Notes: a model not told the origin generated them from the sequence alone. Counted from the stretch's first letter, positions 10,003-19,020 are shown. The stretch is DNA of 64,000 nt from Mariniphaga sp041684965 (GCA_041684965.1 JAWLGR010000002.1:248001-312000), one strand, 5' to 3'. Numbers and translations are program-made.

Positions 10003-11610
10003 ATGAAAACATTGATTCTATTTAGTTCTTTCTCAGGAGTTTTTTTATTGAGTAATTGTACCCATCAAGTATCTGAAGAACCACCGCTTCCAAATATCTT
10101 ATTTGCGATTAGTGATGATCAATCGTTTCCCCATACAAGCTTTGCCGGCAGCAAATTTATAAATACACCCGCCTTTGACCGTGTTGCACGGGAAGGAGTA
10201 TACTTTACGAACTGTATTGCAGGTTCACCAGGTTGTGCACCCTCCAGAAGTTCTTTAGTAACAGGGCGGCATCACTGGCAAAATGAACAGTCAGGACAGC
10301 ATGCTTCTTCCTGGATGAAAAAACATGTTCCTATCGTTGATTTGCTTGATTCCGGCGGTTATATTACAGGCCGTACAGGAAAGGGTGTCGGGCCTTTTCG
10401 TTATGCCGGGAACGGAAATGATTCTCTTTGGCGCTCGGACGATGCTGCCGGAACTGCTCATAGTAGTATTCAATACGAATCAGGGACTTCAGGAGATGAG
10501 CGGCCGGCAGGGTTTATAAGTAATGTTAATTACTTCGAAAATTTTAAATATTTTATGGAAAATATAAGGGGTGATAAACCTTTCTTTTTTTGGTATGGAG
10601 CAAGTGAACCACATCGTGCCTATGAACAGGATTCATGGAAAAGAACCAATAAGAAACTTGAGGATGTTGAGGTGCCAGATTTTTTCCCTGACCATGAAAT
10701 AGTAAGAGGAGATATGCTTGATTATGCCGTGGAAATTGAATGGTTTGATTTGCATTTGCAAAGAATGCTGGAATATCTTGAAAATAATGGTGAACTTGAA
10801 AATACCATTGTTATAGTAACGTCTGATAATGGAATGCCTTTTCCACGTGCAAAAGCGAATTGTTACGAGTATGGAATCCATGTCCCGTTTGCTGTGCGTT
10901 ATCCAAAGGAATTCCATGGAGGCAGAAAAGTTGACGACCTGGTGGGTTTTGCCGATATTGCTCCGACTCTGCTTGAAATAACGGGTATCAGTTCTGATGG
11001 AATGCTGCCCATCTCAGGGAAAAGTTTTCTGCACATATTAAGATCCCAGAAGGAGGGCAAAATTGATAACTCGAAAGATTACGTATATTCAGGCCGAGAA
11101 CGTCATTCTTCATCGCGGTATATGAATTGGGGATATCCCCAGCGGGCAATTCGCAGCCACGATTATTTAATGGTTTGGAATATAAAACCCGAAAGGTGGC
11201 CAGCCGGTGCGCCTCAAAGATTAAAGCCAGGGACAAGGAATGAATTATTCCCGTTATATGGTATTGATGAGGAAGGTGTACATCATTCAGAATGGGCATT
11301 CACTGATATTGATGCAGCTCCTACCAAATCTTTTATAATAGAAAACTGGCAGGATGAAAAAATTAGACCTTATTTTGATTGGGCGCACAATAAACGACCG
11401 GAATTTGAGCTGTTCGATATAAAAAATGACCCTTTTAATCTTACCAATCTTGCTGGAACCCCTGAATATGTTTCAATTGAAGAAGAACTGAAAAAAGCAT
11501 TAATGGAAGAATTAATAAGGACAAATGACCCACGAATGGTTGGCCCGGATAAAGAAATATTTGAAAGCTATGTCCGTTACAGCCCAATAAGGGATTTTCC
11601 AAAGCCTTAA
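10003..11610 (+). CDS. SGSH-like sulfatase, lipoprotein
   Basis: A type I sulfatase of 535 residues. I prefer ATG 10003 because it gives a lipoprotein signal ending LLSNC (lipidated Cys19); a TTG 30 bases upstream is open but adds a hydrophilic extension. The formylglycine signature is CAPSRSSLVTGR with Cys78 the modified residue; the metal-binding SDDQ near the N-terminus and TSDNGMPFP in the middle are both present. The latter plus the general layout resemble N-sulfoglucosamine sulfohydrolase (heparan N-sulfatase) more than arylsulfatases. It needs a formylglycine-generating enzyme or anSME, neither of which is active-looking in this window. It stands alone, transcribed away from the OmpA gene. 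Confidence 0.9.
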   Translation: MKTLILFSSFSGVFLLSNCTHQVSEEPPLPNILFAISDDQSFPHTSFAGSKFINTPAFDRVAREGVYFTNCIAGSPGCAPSRSSLVTGRHHWQNEQSGQHASSWMKKHVPIVDLLDSGGYITGRTGKGVGPFRYAGNGNDSLWRSDDAAGTAHSSIQYESGTSGDERPAGFISNVNYFENFKYFMENIRGDKPFFFWYGASEPHRAYEQDSWKRTNKKLEDVEVPDFFPDHEIVRGDMLDYAVEIEWFDLHLQRMLEYLENNGELENTIVIVTSDNGMPFPRAKANCYEYGIHVPFAVRYPKEFHGGRKVDDLVGFADIAPTLLEITGISSDGMLPISGKSFLHILRSQKEGKIDNSKDYVYSGRERHSSSRYMNWGYPQRAIRSHDYLMVWNIKPERWPAGAPQRLKPGTRNELFPLYGIDEEGVHHSEWAFTDIDAAPTKSFIIENWQDEKIRPYFDWAHNKRPEFELFDIKNDPFNLTNLAGTPEYVSIEEELKKALMEELIRTNDPRMVGPDKEIFESYVRYSPIRDFPKP

Positions 11611-11907
11611 TTGAATTCCAAATCGTCAGGAAATTTTCGTCTGCCTGGGGGGCTGAATATCCTCTCTCAGTTTTGTATAGAAGTCCTAACCTGAAAAGTT
11701 TTTTATTATTAAGTGCAACCACATCTTTTATTTAATCATCTCCTGTAAAATGAACTCAAGTTGTTTTGCAATCACTGCTATAATAGTAGCAGGAACATCC
11801 AAAAGCTTGTACTGTAATGAGAAAAAGAGTCTTTGATTTCTCAGGAGAATTTAAAAATGAAGAAAAATAAACCAGAGTCTTATTACCAAATTCCTGAAAA
11901 TAATTTA
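11611..11907. other. Intergenic region between convergent genes
   Basis: About 300 bases between the sulfatase stop and the end of the convergent 131-residue gene. It holds the second copy (11841-11859) of the 19-base string also seen at 1211-1229. No convincing gene or terminator hairpin was found. Confidence 0.4.
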
Positions 11908-12303
11908 TTATTTTGTCTCTGTAGGAACTTTACCGGTATCTGTAAAAGGTACATTAAAATGGCTGTAGTCAGCCTCCCCTCCTTCTGTCAGTCCAACCTG
12001 AGGAATAAGTTCAACTGAGACAATCGTATCATTAATAAGGTTAAACTTTGAAGCATAGGTTTTAAACCCAGGGCTTGATATTTCAAGATTTTGTCGCCCT
12101 CCGGTCAATAATAATCTGTAATATCCTTCACTATTCGTAATTGTTCCAATTCCGGATATTGATTCATATACTGTAGCATTTTTTTTCACCTCACCGTTAA
12201 AATGATTTTTAACGAAACCTGATATAGATAAATATTGAGCCTTCCCCTGGTGAGGAATAAGGAATGCAAAACAAAACAGAATGAGAAGAAAATTTGCTTT
12301 CAT
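11908..12303 (-). CDS. Small exported CarboxypepD_reg-like protein
   Basis: A 131-residue protein with a clear signal peptide (MKANFLLILFCFAFLIP, cut after GKAQ) followed by one carboxypeptidase regulatory-like (Ig-like) domain: SISGFVKNHFNGEVKKNATV, then GTITNSEGYYRLLLTGG. This is the N-terminal module normally found on TonB-dependent SusC receptors, but here it ends after the domain and a 30-residue tail, so it is free-standing. There is no frameshift or receptor remnant downstream, so I read it as a real small gene, not a truncated SusC. Function unknown. Confidence 0.75.
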   Translation of the reverse strand: MKANFLLILFCFAFLIPHQGKAQYLSISGFVKNHFNGEVKKNATVYESISGIGTITNSEGYYRLLLTGGRQNLEISSPGFKTYASKFNLINDTIVSVELIPQVGLTEGGEADYSHFNVPFTDTGKVPTETK

Positions 12304-12649
12304 GGATATTTTTTAAAAATCATTAATTCAATGCTACTATAATTAGAAAGACGCACGACTGGATGAAAAAGTTGCGTCATCCAATTAAATATTTTCAATG
12401 ATATCCCTAAAAAAATTGATAAAAATCATATTAACAGTTCTTATTTATAATTAATCTACTTTAGTATACCAAAAGTATGCTGAAAAACAGGCATGTTACA
12501 CAACACACTATGTATATATTAACAATCATCTGCTTATTTTTATACATTAGTTCGCAGAACAATTATTTGAAACAAAATTTAAACGTTCTGCATTTGTAAA
12601 AGGTATTAAAAAAATAATATTAATCTGTTTTATAACTTAATTTTTGTCT
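12304..12649. promoter_or_regulatory. Leader region of the hydrogenase operon
   Basis: This 346-base divergent gap must hold promoters for the hydrogenase operon and the small exported protein. Two things stand out: a TTAACAA string at 12519-12525 that matches one half of many Rex operators, without a clear second half, and a 7-base inverted repeat GCAGAAC (12554-12560) / GTTCTGC (12585-12591) around a 24-base AT-rich loop. Neither is proof of regulation. Confidence 0.35.
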
Positions 12650-13120
12650 ATGAATCCCATACAATCTTTAATCAGAAATCTTGCCGAACAATACGGCAGG
12701 AACAGGGAAAATCTTCTGCCAGTGATGCAGGGGGTTGTACAACATGAAAAATTTCTGTCGGAATATTCAATGATTGAAATTGCGCGTGAAATGGATGTTC
12801 CTGCCGCAGAAGTTTATGGAACAGCAACCTTTTATTCGTTTCTGGAAACAAAGCCAGCAGGTAAATACATCATCCGGGTGTGCAAAACAATTACATGTGC
12901 AATGAAAGGGAAAAACCAACTATTGTTTGCCATTCAGGATATGTTGAAGATAAAAATCGGGGAAACAACACCCGATAAACGTTTCACCTTACTGGAGACC
13001 AATTGCCTTGGCTGGTGTCATAAAGCCCCGGCTATGCTTATTAACGATGAAGTTTATACTGAAGTCAGTCCTGAAAAGGTTAGGGAAATTCTTACAAAGT
13101 ATATGAAAGAGAACAATTAA
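12650..13120 (+). CDS. hydC: NADH-dependent [FeFe] hydrogenase, NuoE-like 2Fe-2S subunit
   Basis: A 156-residue thioredoxin-like [2Fe-2S] protein of the NuoE/HydC/HndA family. The four ligands are visible as CKTITC and, about 40 residues on, CLGWC. In hydrogenases of this type it passes electrons between the flavin subunit and the rest of the complex. ATG 12650 is chosen; a TTG two codons upstream is in frame but has no advantage. The flavin subunit gene begins 11 bases downstream and the catalytic subunit follows, giving a compact three-gene operon. It is too far from any nuo genes to belong to respiratory complex I. Confidence 0.92.
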   Translation: MNPIQSLIRNLAEQYGRNRENLLPVMQGVVQHEKFLSEYSMIEIAREMDVPAAEVYGTATFYSFLETKPAGKYIIRVCKTITCAMKGKNQLLFAIQDMLKIKIGETTPDKRFTLLETNCLGWCHKAPAMLINDEVYTEVSPEKVREILTKYMKENN

Positions 13121-13131
13121 AACAGGGAAAA

Positions 13132-14316
13132 ATGGCATATTCATATCAGTTAAAAAGAGTTGATTTCATTTTTAGGAATGAAAATGATTGGGAAAAAGTT
13201 CTTTCCACAACGATTAAAAAGAAACCTGAAGAACTAATCAATGAATTGATAAGTTCTGAATTAAAAGGTCGTGGAGGAGCAGGATTTCCCACTGGTTTAA
13301 AGTGGAAACTTGCCTCTGAATCAAAAACTCCGCGTAAATACGTCATCTGTAATGCCGATGAAGGTGAGCCGGGGACTTTCAAAGATCGCGAAATCCTTTC
13401 CAAAGTACCCTATAAAGTACTGACAGCAATGGCTGTTTGTGGATATGTAACAGGTGCGAAAGAGGGTTTTATCTATTTGCGTGGTGAATACAAATTTCTG
13501 GAAGAGGAACTAAATAAAGTCATCGATGAATTTCAATATTATTGCAAGGAAATTAACCTTGAATTCAAAATAAAGGTTTTTATGGGAAGCGGTGCCTACA
13601 TCTGTGGAGAAGAAACAGCCCTAATGGAATCGATGGAAGGCCGTAGAGGAGAACCAAGAAATAAACCACCTTTCCCAACTCAGGCTGGTTACATGAATGC
13701 ACCAACAGTAATTAACAATGTGGAGACATTGGTACATACCTGGACTATTTTTAAATACGGTGCAAAAAAATTCTATGACCTGGGAGTACAGTATTCACGT
13801 GGAACTAAATTATTTTCCGTTTCAGGTGATACACCAAAACCCGGCATTTACGAGCTTGAACTGGGAATGAGTCTTCAGGATTTTGTTTATGAATTTGGAG
13901 ATGGCGATACCAAGGCAGTTCAGGTTGGAGGAGCCTCCGGTTTTCTGGTGCCACGGAAAAAATTTAAAGACACAGCTATTGGCTATGAAGGCAAGCTGGT
14001 TGGTATTTCTCTTCCGACAGGAGGTTCTATGATGCTTTTCAATAGTTCCCGCTCTATGTATAATGTACTTGATAATTATCTTGAATTTTTCAGGGAAGAA
14101 TCCTGTGGTCAATGCACTCCCTGCAGGGTAGGTTGCCAGCAGCTTTTACTCGGAATTAAAGCTGTGAAAAGAGGAGAGAAACCGGCATCTTACCTCAATA
14201 AGCTGTTAAAACTTACCGAAACAATGCAACTTACAGCCAAGTGCGGATTAGGCCAGTCAGTTGCTAATTCCTTCTCTTCCATTGTGGAAAACTTTAGGGA
14301 AGAAATGATATATTAA
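13132..14316 (+). CDS. hydB: NADH-dependent [FeFe] hydrogenase, NuoF-like flavin subunit
   Basis: A 394-residue NuoF-type subunit that binds FMN, NADH and one [4Fe-4S] cluster. The nucleotide-binding motif RGGAGFPTGLKW and NADEGEPGTFKDRE are near the N-terminus, the FMN region GAYICGEETALMESMEG in the middle, then an SLBB domain and the cluster motif ESCGQCTPCRVG with a last Cys about 40 residues later. It lacks the N-terminal [2Fe-2S] and the C-terminal double-ferredoxin domains found in the longer HydB/HndC of well-studied bifurcating enzymes. Whether it confurcates with ferredoxin or uses NADH alone therefore cannot be decided here. Sits 11 bases after hydC and 19 before hydA. Confidence 0.92.
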   Translation: MAYSYQLKRVDFIFRNENDWEKVLSTTIKKKPEELINELISSELKGRGGAGFPTGLKWKLASESKTPRKYVICNADEGEPGTFKDREILSKVPYKVLTAMAVCGYVTGAKEGFIYLRGEYKFLEEELNKVIDEFQYYCKEINLEFKIKVFMGSGAYICGEETALMESMEGRRGEPRNKPPFPTQAGYMNAPTVINNVETLVHTWTIFKYGAKKFYDLGVQYSRGTKLFSVSGDTPKPGIYELELGMSLQDFVYEFGDGDTKAVQVGGASGFLVPRKKFKDTAIGYEGKLVGISLPTGGSMMLFNSSRSMYNVLDNYLEFFREESCGQCTPCRVGCQQLLLGIKAVKRGEKPASYLNKLLKLTETMQLTAKCGLGQSVANSFSSIVENFREEMIY

Positions 14317-14335
14317 AACCAATAAATGAATTGCA

Positions 14336-16126
14336 ATGGAAAAAAAAATAAATATTACAATAAATGGCTTTCCTGTACAGATGGGAAAGGATAAAACCAT
14401 TCTTGAAGCAGCAGAATCAACCGGTATTAAAATCCCTACTCTTTGTTATCACAAGGACCTTTGTGTAGCGGGAAACTGCAGGGTATGTGTTGTAGAAGTG
14501 GTTGGTCAGAAAAGGCTTTCCGCTGCCTGTGCCACCCCTTGTGAGGAAGGGATGGAAGTTCTAACCAATAGCCTGAAAGTAAGAAATTCAAGAAAGCATA
14601 TTATTGAACTGCTTCTTGCCGAACACAATGCCGACTGTACCAAATGTTACCGTAACGGCAATTGCGAATTACAGGAACTGGCTTCGGAATATAAGATAAT
14701 GACTCAGGATTTCATTGAGCTTGCACCGCTCAAAAACTACACTATGGATATGTTTTCTCCATCAATTATTAAAGATGACAGCAAATGTATCCGCTGCCAG
14801 CGCTGTGTAAGAACCTGTGCCGAGTTGCAGGGTGTTAATGCACTTACTGTAGCATACAAAGGTGACAGAATGAAAATTACCACCTTCTTTGAAAAGGCAA
14901 TGAATGATGTGGTATGCACCAATTGCGGACAATGTGTCAACCACTGTCCCACCGGCGCTCTGGTAGAAAAAAACTACATAGAGGAAGTATGGGAAGCAAT
15001 TTCAGATCCAGCCAAACACGTGATTGTGCAAACTGCTCCGGCGGTGCGTGTTGGACTGGGCGAGGAAATGGGAATGAAACCGGGAGAACGCGTTACCGGG
15101 AAAATGGTCGCAGCACTCAAACGATTGGGTTTTGATTCAGTGCTTGACACTGATTTCACAGCAGACCTTACCATTGTTGAGGAAGGAACAGAACTACTAA
15201 CACGCCTAAAAAAAGCAATAGTTGAAAAAGACAAAGAGGTAAAATTACCAATGATTACCTCATGCTCGCCTGGCTGGATAAAATACATCGAGCATTTATA
15301 TCCTGATAACCTGGAAAATTTATCCAGCTGCAAATCACCACAACAAATGTTCGGAGCTTTGGCGAAAACTTATTATGCGAAAGCCCGAAACCTGGAGCCT
15401 GAAAACATCGTCTCAGTTTCTATTATGCCATGTACTGCCAAAAAGTTCGAGGCTCACAGACCCGAAATGCACGATAGTGGATACAGGGATGTAGATTTTG
15501 TATTGACAACCAGAGAACTGGCAATCTTAATTAAACAGGCAGGTTTAGACTTTGAGAAATTGGAATCAGCAAAATTCGACCGGCTCATGGGTGATTCTAC
15601 AGGTGCAGGTGTAATTTTTGGCGCTACCGGTGGAGTTATGGAAGCTGCCTTACGCACAGCCTATGAATTGGTAACCGGAAGAGATGTGCCTTTTGAAAAC
15701 CTGAATATTCTGCCTGTAAGGGGATTGGATGGTGTGCGGGAAGCATCGATAAAAATAGAAGAACCACTTGAAGAATGGTCATTTCTAGATGGAGTAGAAT
15801 TAAAATGTGCAGTTGCCCATGGCTTGGTAAATGCAAAAAAAGTGATGGATGCAGTAAAAGCAGGTAAGGCAGATTTTCATTTTATTGAAATTATGGCTTG
15901 TCCGGGTGGTTGTCTTGGGGGAGGTGGGCAACCTATACCTACCAATCCTGAAATTAGAAATAAACGGGCTGAGGCAATTTATGCTGAGGATGCAGAGCTG
16001 GCTATCCGAAAATCCCATGAAAATCCTGAAGTGCAAAAACTCTATAAGGATTTTCTCATACAGCCTCTGGGTGAACTTTCACACCAACTGCTACATACAA
16101 AATATACCAGACGCGAACGTTTTTAA
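14336..16126 (+). CDS. hydA: [FeFe] hydrogenase catalytic subunit
   Basis: A 596-residue [FeFe] hydrogenase of the trimeric NADH-linked type, making H2 from reduced carriers in the cytoplasm. N-terminal [2Fe-2S] domain ligands are C37, C48, C51 and C65; the His-ligated cluster uses H97, C101, C104 and C110; two ferredoxin clusters use C151/154/157/161 and C194/197/200/204. H-cluster motifs are TSCSPGW (308-314), MPCTAKKFE (364-372) and EIMACPGGCLGG (518-529). The first motif has Ser311 where the usual TSCCPxW has its second Cys. No C-terminal extra domain. The maturases HydE, HydF and HydG are not in this window. A hairpin terminator follows. Confidence 0.95.
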   Translation: MEKKINITINGFPVQMGKDKTILEAAESTGIKIPTLCYHKDLCVAGNCRVCVVEVVGQKRLSAACATPCEEGMEVLTNSLKVRNSRKHIIELLLAEHNADCTKCYRNGNCELQELASEYKIMTQDFIELAPLKNYTMDMFSPSIIKDDSKCIRCQRCVRTCAELQGVNALTVAYKGDRMKITTFFEKAMNDVVCTNCGQCVNHCPTGALVEKNYIEEVWEAISDPAKHVIVQTAPAVRVGLGEEMGMKPGERVTGKMVAALKRLGFDSVLDTDFTADLTIVEEGTELLTRLKKAIVEKDKEVKLPMITSCSPGWIKYIEHLYPDNLENLSSCKSPQQMFGALAKTYYAKARNLEPENIVSVSIMPCTAKKFEAHRPEMHDSGYRDVDFVLTTRELAILIKQAGLDFEKLESAKFDRLMGDSTGAGVIFGATGGVMEAALRTAYELVTGRDVPFENLNILPVRGLDGVREASIKIEEPLEEWSFLDGVELKCAVAHGLVNAKKVMDAVKAGKADFHFIEIMACPGGCLGGGGQPIPTNPEIRNKRAEAIYAEDAELAIRKSHENPEVQKLYKDFLIQPLGELSHQLLHTKYTRRERF

Positions 16127-16136
16127 ATATTATATC

Positions 16137-16170
16137 AATCCGGTATCACTTTCGATACCGGATTTTCTTC
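16137..16170 (+). terminator. Rho-independent terminator of the hydrogenase operon
   Basis: An 11-base perfect stem, AATCCGGTATC (16137-16147) with GATACCGGATT (16154-16164), closes on a 6-base loop and runs into TTTTCTT. It lies 10 bases after the hydA stop codon. Confidence 0.85.
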
Positions 16171-16364
16171 CCTAAAAGATTATTTCTGTCCCACATTGAA
16201 AATATTCTTTGCTTTAGTAATCAATCTTCAGCTTAATTTTCAATATGTTGTAGATGTGGACTGAAATTTGAAAAGAAATCGATAATCATATTGCAAAAAT
16301 TGGGAAGATAATAGTTAAATACTTTCTGCGTAAAATTCTTTTTTTAACAAGAAACATTTAGCTA

Positions 16365-16395
16365 GGGGTTGTCCTTAATCGGGCAACCTCTTTCT
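16365..16395 (+). terminator. Second hairpin, terminator-like
   Basis: GGTTGTCC (16367-16374) pairs with GGGCAACC (16381-16388) around TTAATC with one G-T pair, extendable by two pairs, followed by TCTTTCTTTT. It could be a back-up terminator for hydA or belong to an unannotated small transcript in the gap. Confidence 0.5.
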
Positions 16396-16576
16396 TTTAG
16401 TTAATATCCAAATTCAGAGAAAATTATTCCTGCATTGCATGTTGAAGTATATCTCCGGGTAAAACTCAATGTAATACTAAGTCATTCAGACACATCTTTA
16501 GTGGATTAAAGTAAAATAACATTAAGAAACCACAATTTCAATTAAATTTGTGAAGGTTAAATTCTTTTTGTTAATT

Positions 16577-17419
16577 ATGGAAATGAAAAAGTTAGCTTTT
16601 ATTATTGTATTGTTAATACCTTATACTGTATTTTCACAATCGATGAACATTATTTCTTTTAATATCAGGCTCAATACGCCAAACGATAGTATAAACGCCT
16701 GGCCGAACAGAATTGAAATGGTTACAGGTCTGTTGCGTTTTCATGAATCTGATATTTTTGGTTTGCAGGAAGCTTTGTATGAACAAATAACTGATATTGA
16801 AAAACAATTGCCGGAATACGAATGGTTCGGAGTTGGCCGTGATGATGGTCAAAAAGGAGGTGAGTTTTCTCCCATTTTTTATAAAAAATCTAAATTTACT
16901 TTATTGAAAAATGAAACTTTCTGGCTATCTGAAACTCCGGAAAAGCCCAGTAAAGGATGGGATGCAGCATATAACCGCATTGTAACATGGGGCATTTTCC
17001 AATCGAAAGAAACAAGCAAACAGTTTATGGTTTTTAATACACATTTCGATCATGTAGGTAAGGAGGCCCGTAAAAATTCTGCAGCATTAATAAAACAAAA
17101 AATTCAGGAGCTGAACCAAAATCAGAATCTGCCGGTTATTGTAACAGGCGATTTTAACCTGACGCCCGATACCGAGCCTGTCGTGCTGCTGAAGAAGTTT
17201 TTACGTGACAGCAGAGAAATATCGAAAGAACCTCCATACGGCCCGAAAGGGACCTTTAATGGATTCAAACTGGATGCCGATTTAAGCAGAAACCGGATTG
17301 ATTATATTTTTGTACTCGGTACAATTGATGTCCTTAAATATGCTGCACTATCAGAAATTAAAAATAAGCGTTTTCCTTCTGACCATTTACCAGTGTTTGT
17401 AAAAGTACAACTCAAATAA
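16577..17419 (+). CDS. Endonuclease/exonuclease/phosphatase family protein
   Basis: An exported 280-residue EEP-fold hydrolase. A signal peptide (MKKLAFIIVLLIPYTVFSQ in the mature-start region) precedes the fold. Family motifs are NIISFNIRLNT, FGLQEALYEQ (metal-binding Glu), NTHFDHVG, VIVTGDFNLTPD and, at the end, DHLPVFVKV with the catalytic His. Such Bacteroidota proteins act on phosphodiesters or sugar phosphates outside the cytoplasm; the substrate is unknown. ATG 16577 or 16583 fits the signal peptide best; an upstream GTG at 16550 is open but would add nine residues in front of it. Single gene with no clear operon partner. Confidence 0.88.
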   Translation: MEMKKLAFIIVLLIPYTVFSQSMNIISFNIRLNTPNDSINAWPNRIEMVTGLLRFHESDIFGLQEALYEQITDIEKQLPEYEWFGVGRDDGQKGGEFSPIFYKKSKFTLLKNETFWLSETPEKPSKGWDAAYNRIVTWGIFQSKETSKQFMVFNTHFDHVGKEARKNSAALIKQKIQELNQNQNLPVIVTGDFNLTPDTEPVVLLKKFLRDSREISKEPPYGPKGTFNGFKLDADLSRNRIDYIFVLGTIDVLKYAALSEIKNKRFPSDHLPVFVKVQLK

Positions 17420-17752
17420 AAATTTTTCTGGCTGTAAATTAAAATTACCTGGTAAAAAAATAACCAGACTCATAAGCAGTTCAGAGTGAATGGAAAATTC
17501 ATGGCATCCAAATTAATAATATTCATATGCGAAAGGGAAGTAAATTATACATTTCATCCAAATAAAGGCAATTTCAAAAAATTGATATAAATAGTAAATA
17601 TATAAAACACCTATAGTAAGCTATAGGGAGTGCTTCTTGTTCTTAATGTTAATTTTATATTTAAAAACTTAAGCAGTTAAGGGATTAAATCCTCGCAGAA
17701 ATTAATGATATTTGTCGCTATCGCACAGAAAAAAAATTAAAAAACAATTCGA
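17420..17752. other. Leader region of serA with a short hairpin
   Basis: A 333-base AT-rich gap before serA. It contains a perfect 7-base stem CCTATAG (17610-17616) / CTATAGG (17621-17627) with a TAAG loop, flanked by CAC and GTG that can extend it across a small bulge. No T-tract follows directly, so it is not a clear terminator. No gene was recognised. Confidence 0.4.
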
Positions 17753-18934
17753 ATGTTTAAAATTCAAACCTTAAATAAAATTGATTCTGAAGGATTAAGA
17801 CTTTTTCCTTTAGACAATTATGAAATAGCAAGTGATATACCTGCCCCGGATGCCATAATCCTGCGTAGTTTAAGTATGCATGAATTGGATTTGCCCGAAT
17901 CACTAAAGGCTGTAGCCCGGGCAGGAGCTGGTGTAAACAATATTCCAATAGAGAAATGTACAGAAAAAGGAATTGTAGTTTTTAATACTCCGGGAGCCAA
18001 TGCAAATGGGGTGAAAGAATTGGTTATAGCAGGATTGCTGCTGTCTTCCAGAGACATTACAGATGCAGTAACCTGGGCAAAATCACTTATAGGAAAAGGG
18101 GATGAAGTACCCGCACTTATAGAAAAAGGTAAAAATAACTTCGCCGGTCAGGAAATACATGGTAAAACGCTGGCAGTCGTTGGACTGGGAGCTATTGGTG
18201 TTCTGGTTGCAAATGCAGCACATTCTATGGGAATGAAAGTAATTGGCTACGATCCATATATGTCCGTTCAACAGGCCCTTCAACTAAGTAACCAGGTAAA
18301 ATTTGTTAAAGGAATACAGTCTTTGCTAAGCCAGGCTGATTATATAACACTAAATATACCTCTTACTTCTGAAACAAAAGGTTACATCAATAAGGAAAAA
18401 TTCAGGATGATGAAATCCGGAGTTCGCATACTTAATTTTGCCCGTGGCGGACTGGTTGACTTGGATGCATTAGAAGAAGCTATTCACTCAGGAAAAGTAG
18501 CACGTTATGTTACTGATTTTCCAAATGAAAAAACATTGAAAATGAAAAATGTGATTTCAATTCCGCATCTTGGTGCATCAACAAAAGAATCAGAAACGAA
18601 TTGTGCTGTTATGGCAGTGAAGCAATTAAAAGATTTTCTTGAAGATGGCAATATTAAAAATTCGGTAAATTTTCCCGAAGCACATGTGGATAGAAATGGT
18701 GGAGCCAGGATTCTTATAGCCAATCAAAATATACCAAATATGGTAAGTCAGATTTCTAGTGTATTGGCATCTGAAGGTTTAAACATCGATAACATGTTAA
18801 ACAAAAAACATGAAAACATCGCATATAATATCATCGATGTAACACAGGGCACCATAGACAGGGACCTGGCACCAAAATTAAAAGCCATTAACGGGGTTTT
18901 TATGGTAAGAATTATTCACAGCAACCCTGTCTAG
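17753..18934 (+). CDS. serA: D-3-phosphoglycerate dehydrogenase
   Basis: A 393-residue D-2-hydroxyacid dehydrogenase that oxidises 3-phosphoglycerate, the first step of serine synthesis. The NAD motif GLGAIG is at residues 144-149, and the catalytic triad is R231 (NFARGG), E259 (DFPNEK) and H272 (PHLGAST). The last 75 residues form an ACT domain (ILIANQNIPNMVSQISSVLA), a usual site of serine feedback. This length and single ACT domain match the Bacteroidota phosphoglycerate dehydrogenase. serC is not adjacent in this window, although the two are often neighbours in this phylum. Confidence 0.9.
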   Translation: MFKIQTLNKIDSEGLRLFPLDNYEIASDIPAPDAIILRSLSMHELDLPESLKAVARAGAGVNNIPIEKCTEKGIVVFNTPGANANGVKELVIAGLLLSSRDITDAVTWAKSLIGKGDEVPALIEKGKNNFAGQEIHGKTLAVVGLGAIGVLVANAAHSMGMKVIGYDPYMSVQQALQLSNQVKFVKGIQSLLSQADYITLNIPLTSETKGYINKEKFRMMKSGVRILNFARGGLVDLDALEEAIHSGKVARYVTDFPNEKTLKMKNVISIPHLGASTKESETNCAVMAVKQLKDFLEDGNIKNSVNFPEAHVDRNGGARILIANQNIPNMVSQISSVLASEGLNIDNMLNKKHENIAYNIIDVTQGTIDRDLAPKLKAINGVFMVRIIHSNPV

Positions 18935-19020
18935 AAGGTTAAAACGCATGATGTATTCATAAATTTTCCTTATTGATTTTCTGAACTCCTTCCTATTTAA
19001 AAATATTTAAAAAATAAAAT

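Larger units (their letters stand above)
16127..16576. other. Intergenic region with two hairpins
   Basis: A 450-base gap after hydA. It holds two hairpin terminators, listed separately, and otherwise AT-rich DNA with no coding signal that I recognise. The last 80 bases must contain the promoter of the following gene. Confidence 0.45.

Noticed and set aside
11833..12018. A 61-codon plus-strand frame after the 19-base repeat
   Set aside because: Its second half overlaps the real 131-residue exported protein gene in antisense; only the AGGAGA leader made it look attractive.
11908..12303. Reading the CarboxypepD_reg-like gene as a broken SusC receptor
   Set aside because: The frame ends cleanly and no plug or barrel sequence follows in any frame, so a free-standing small protein fits better.
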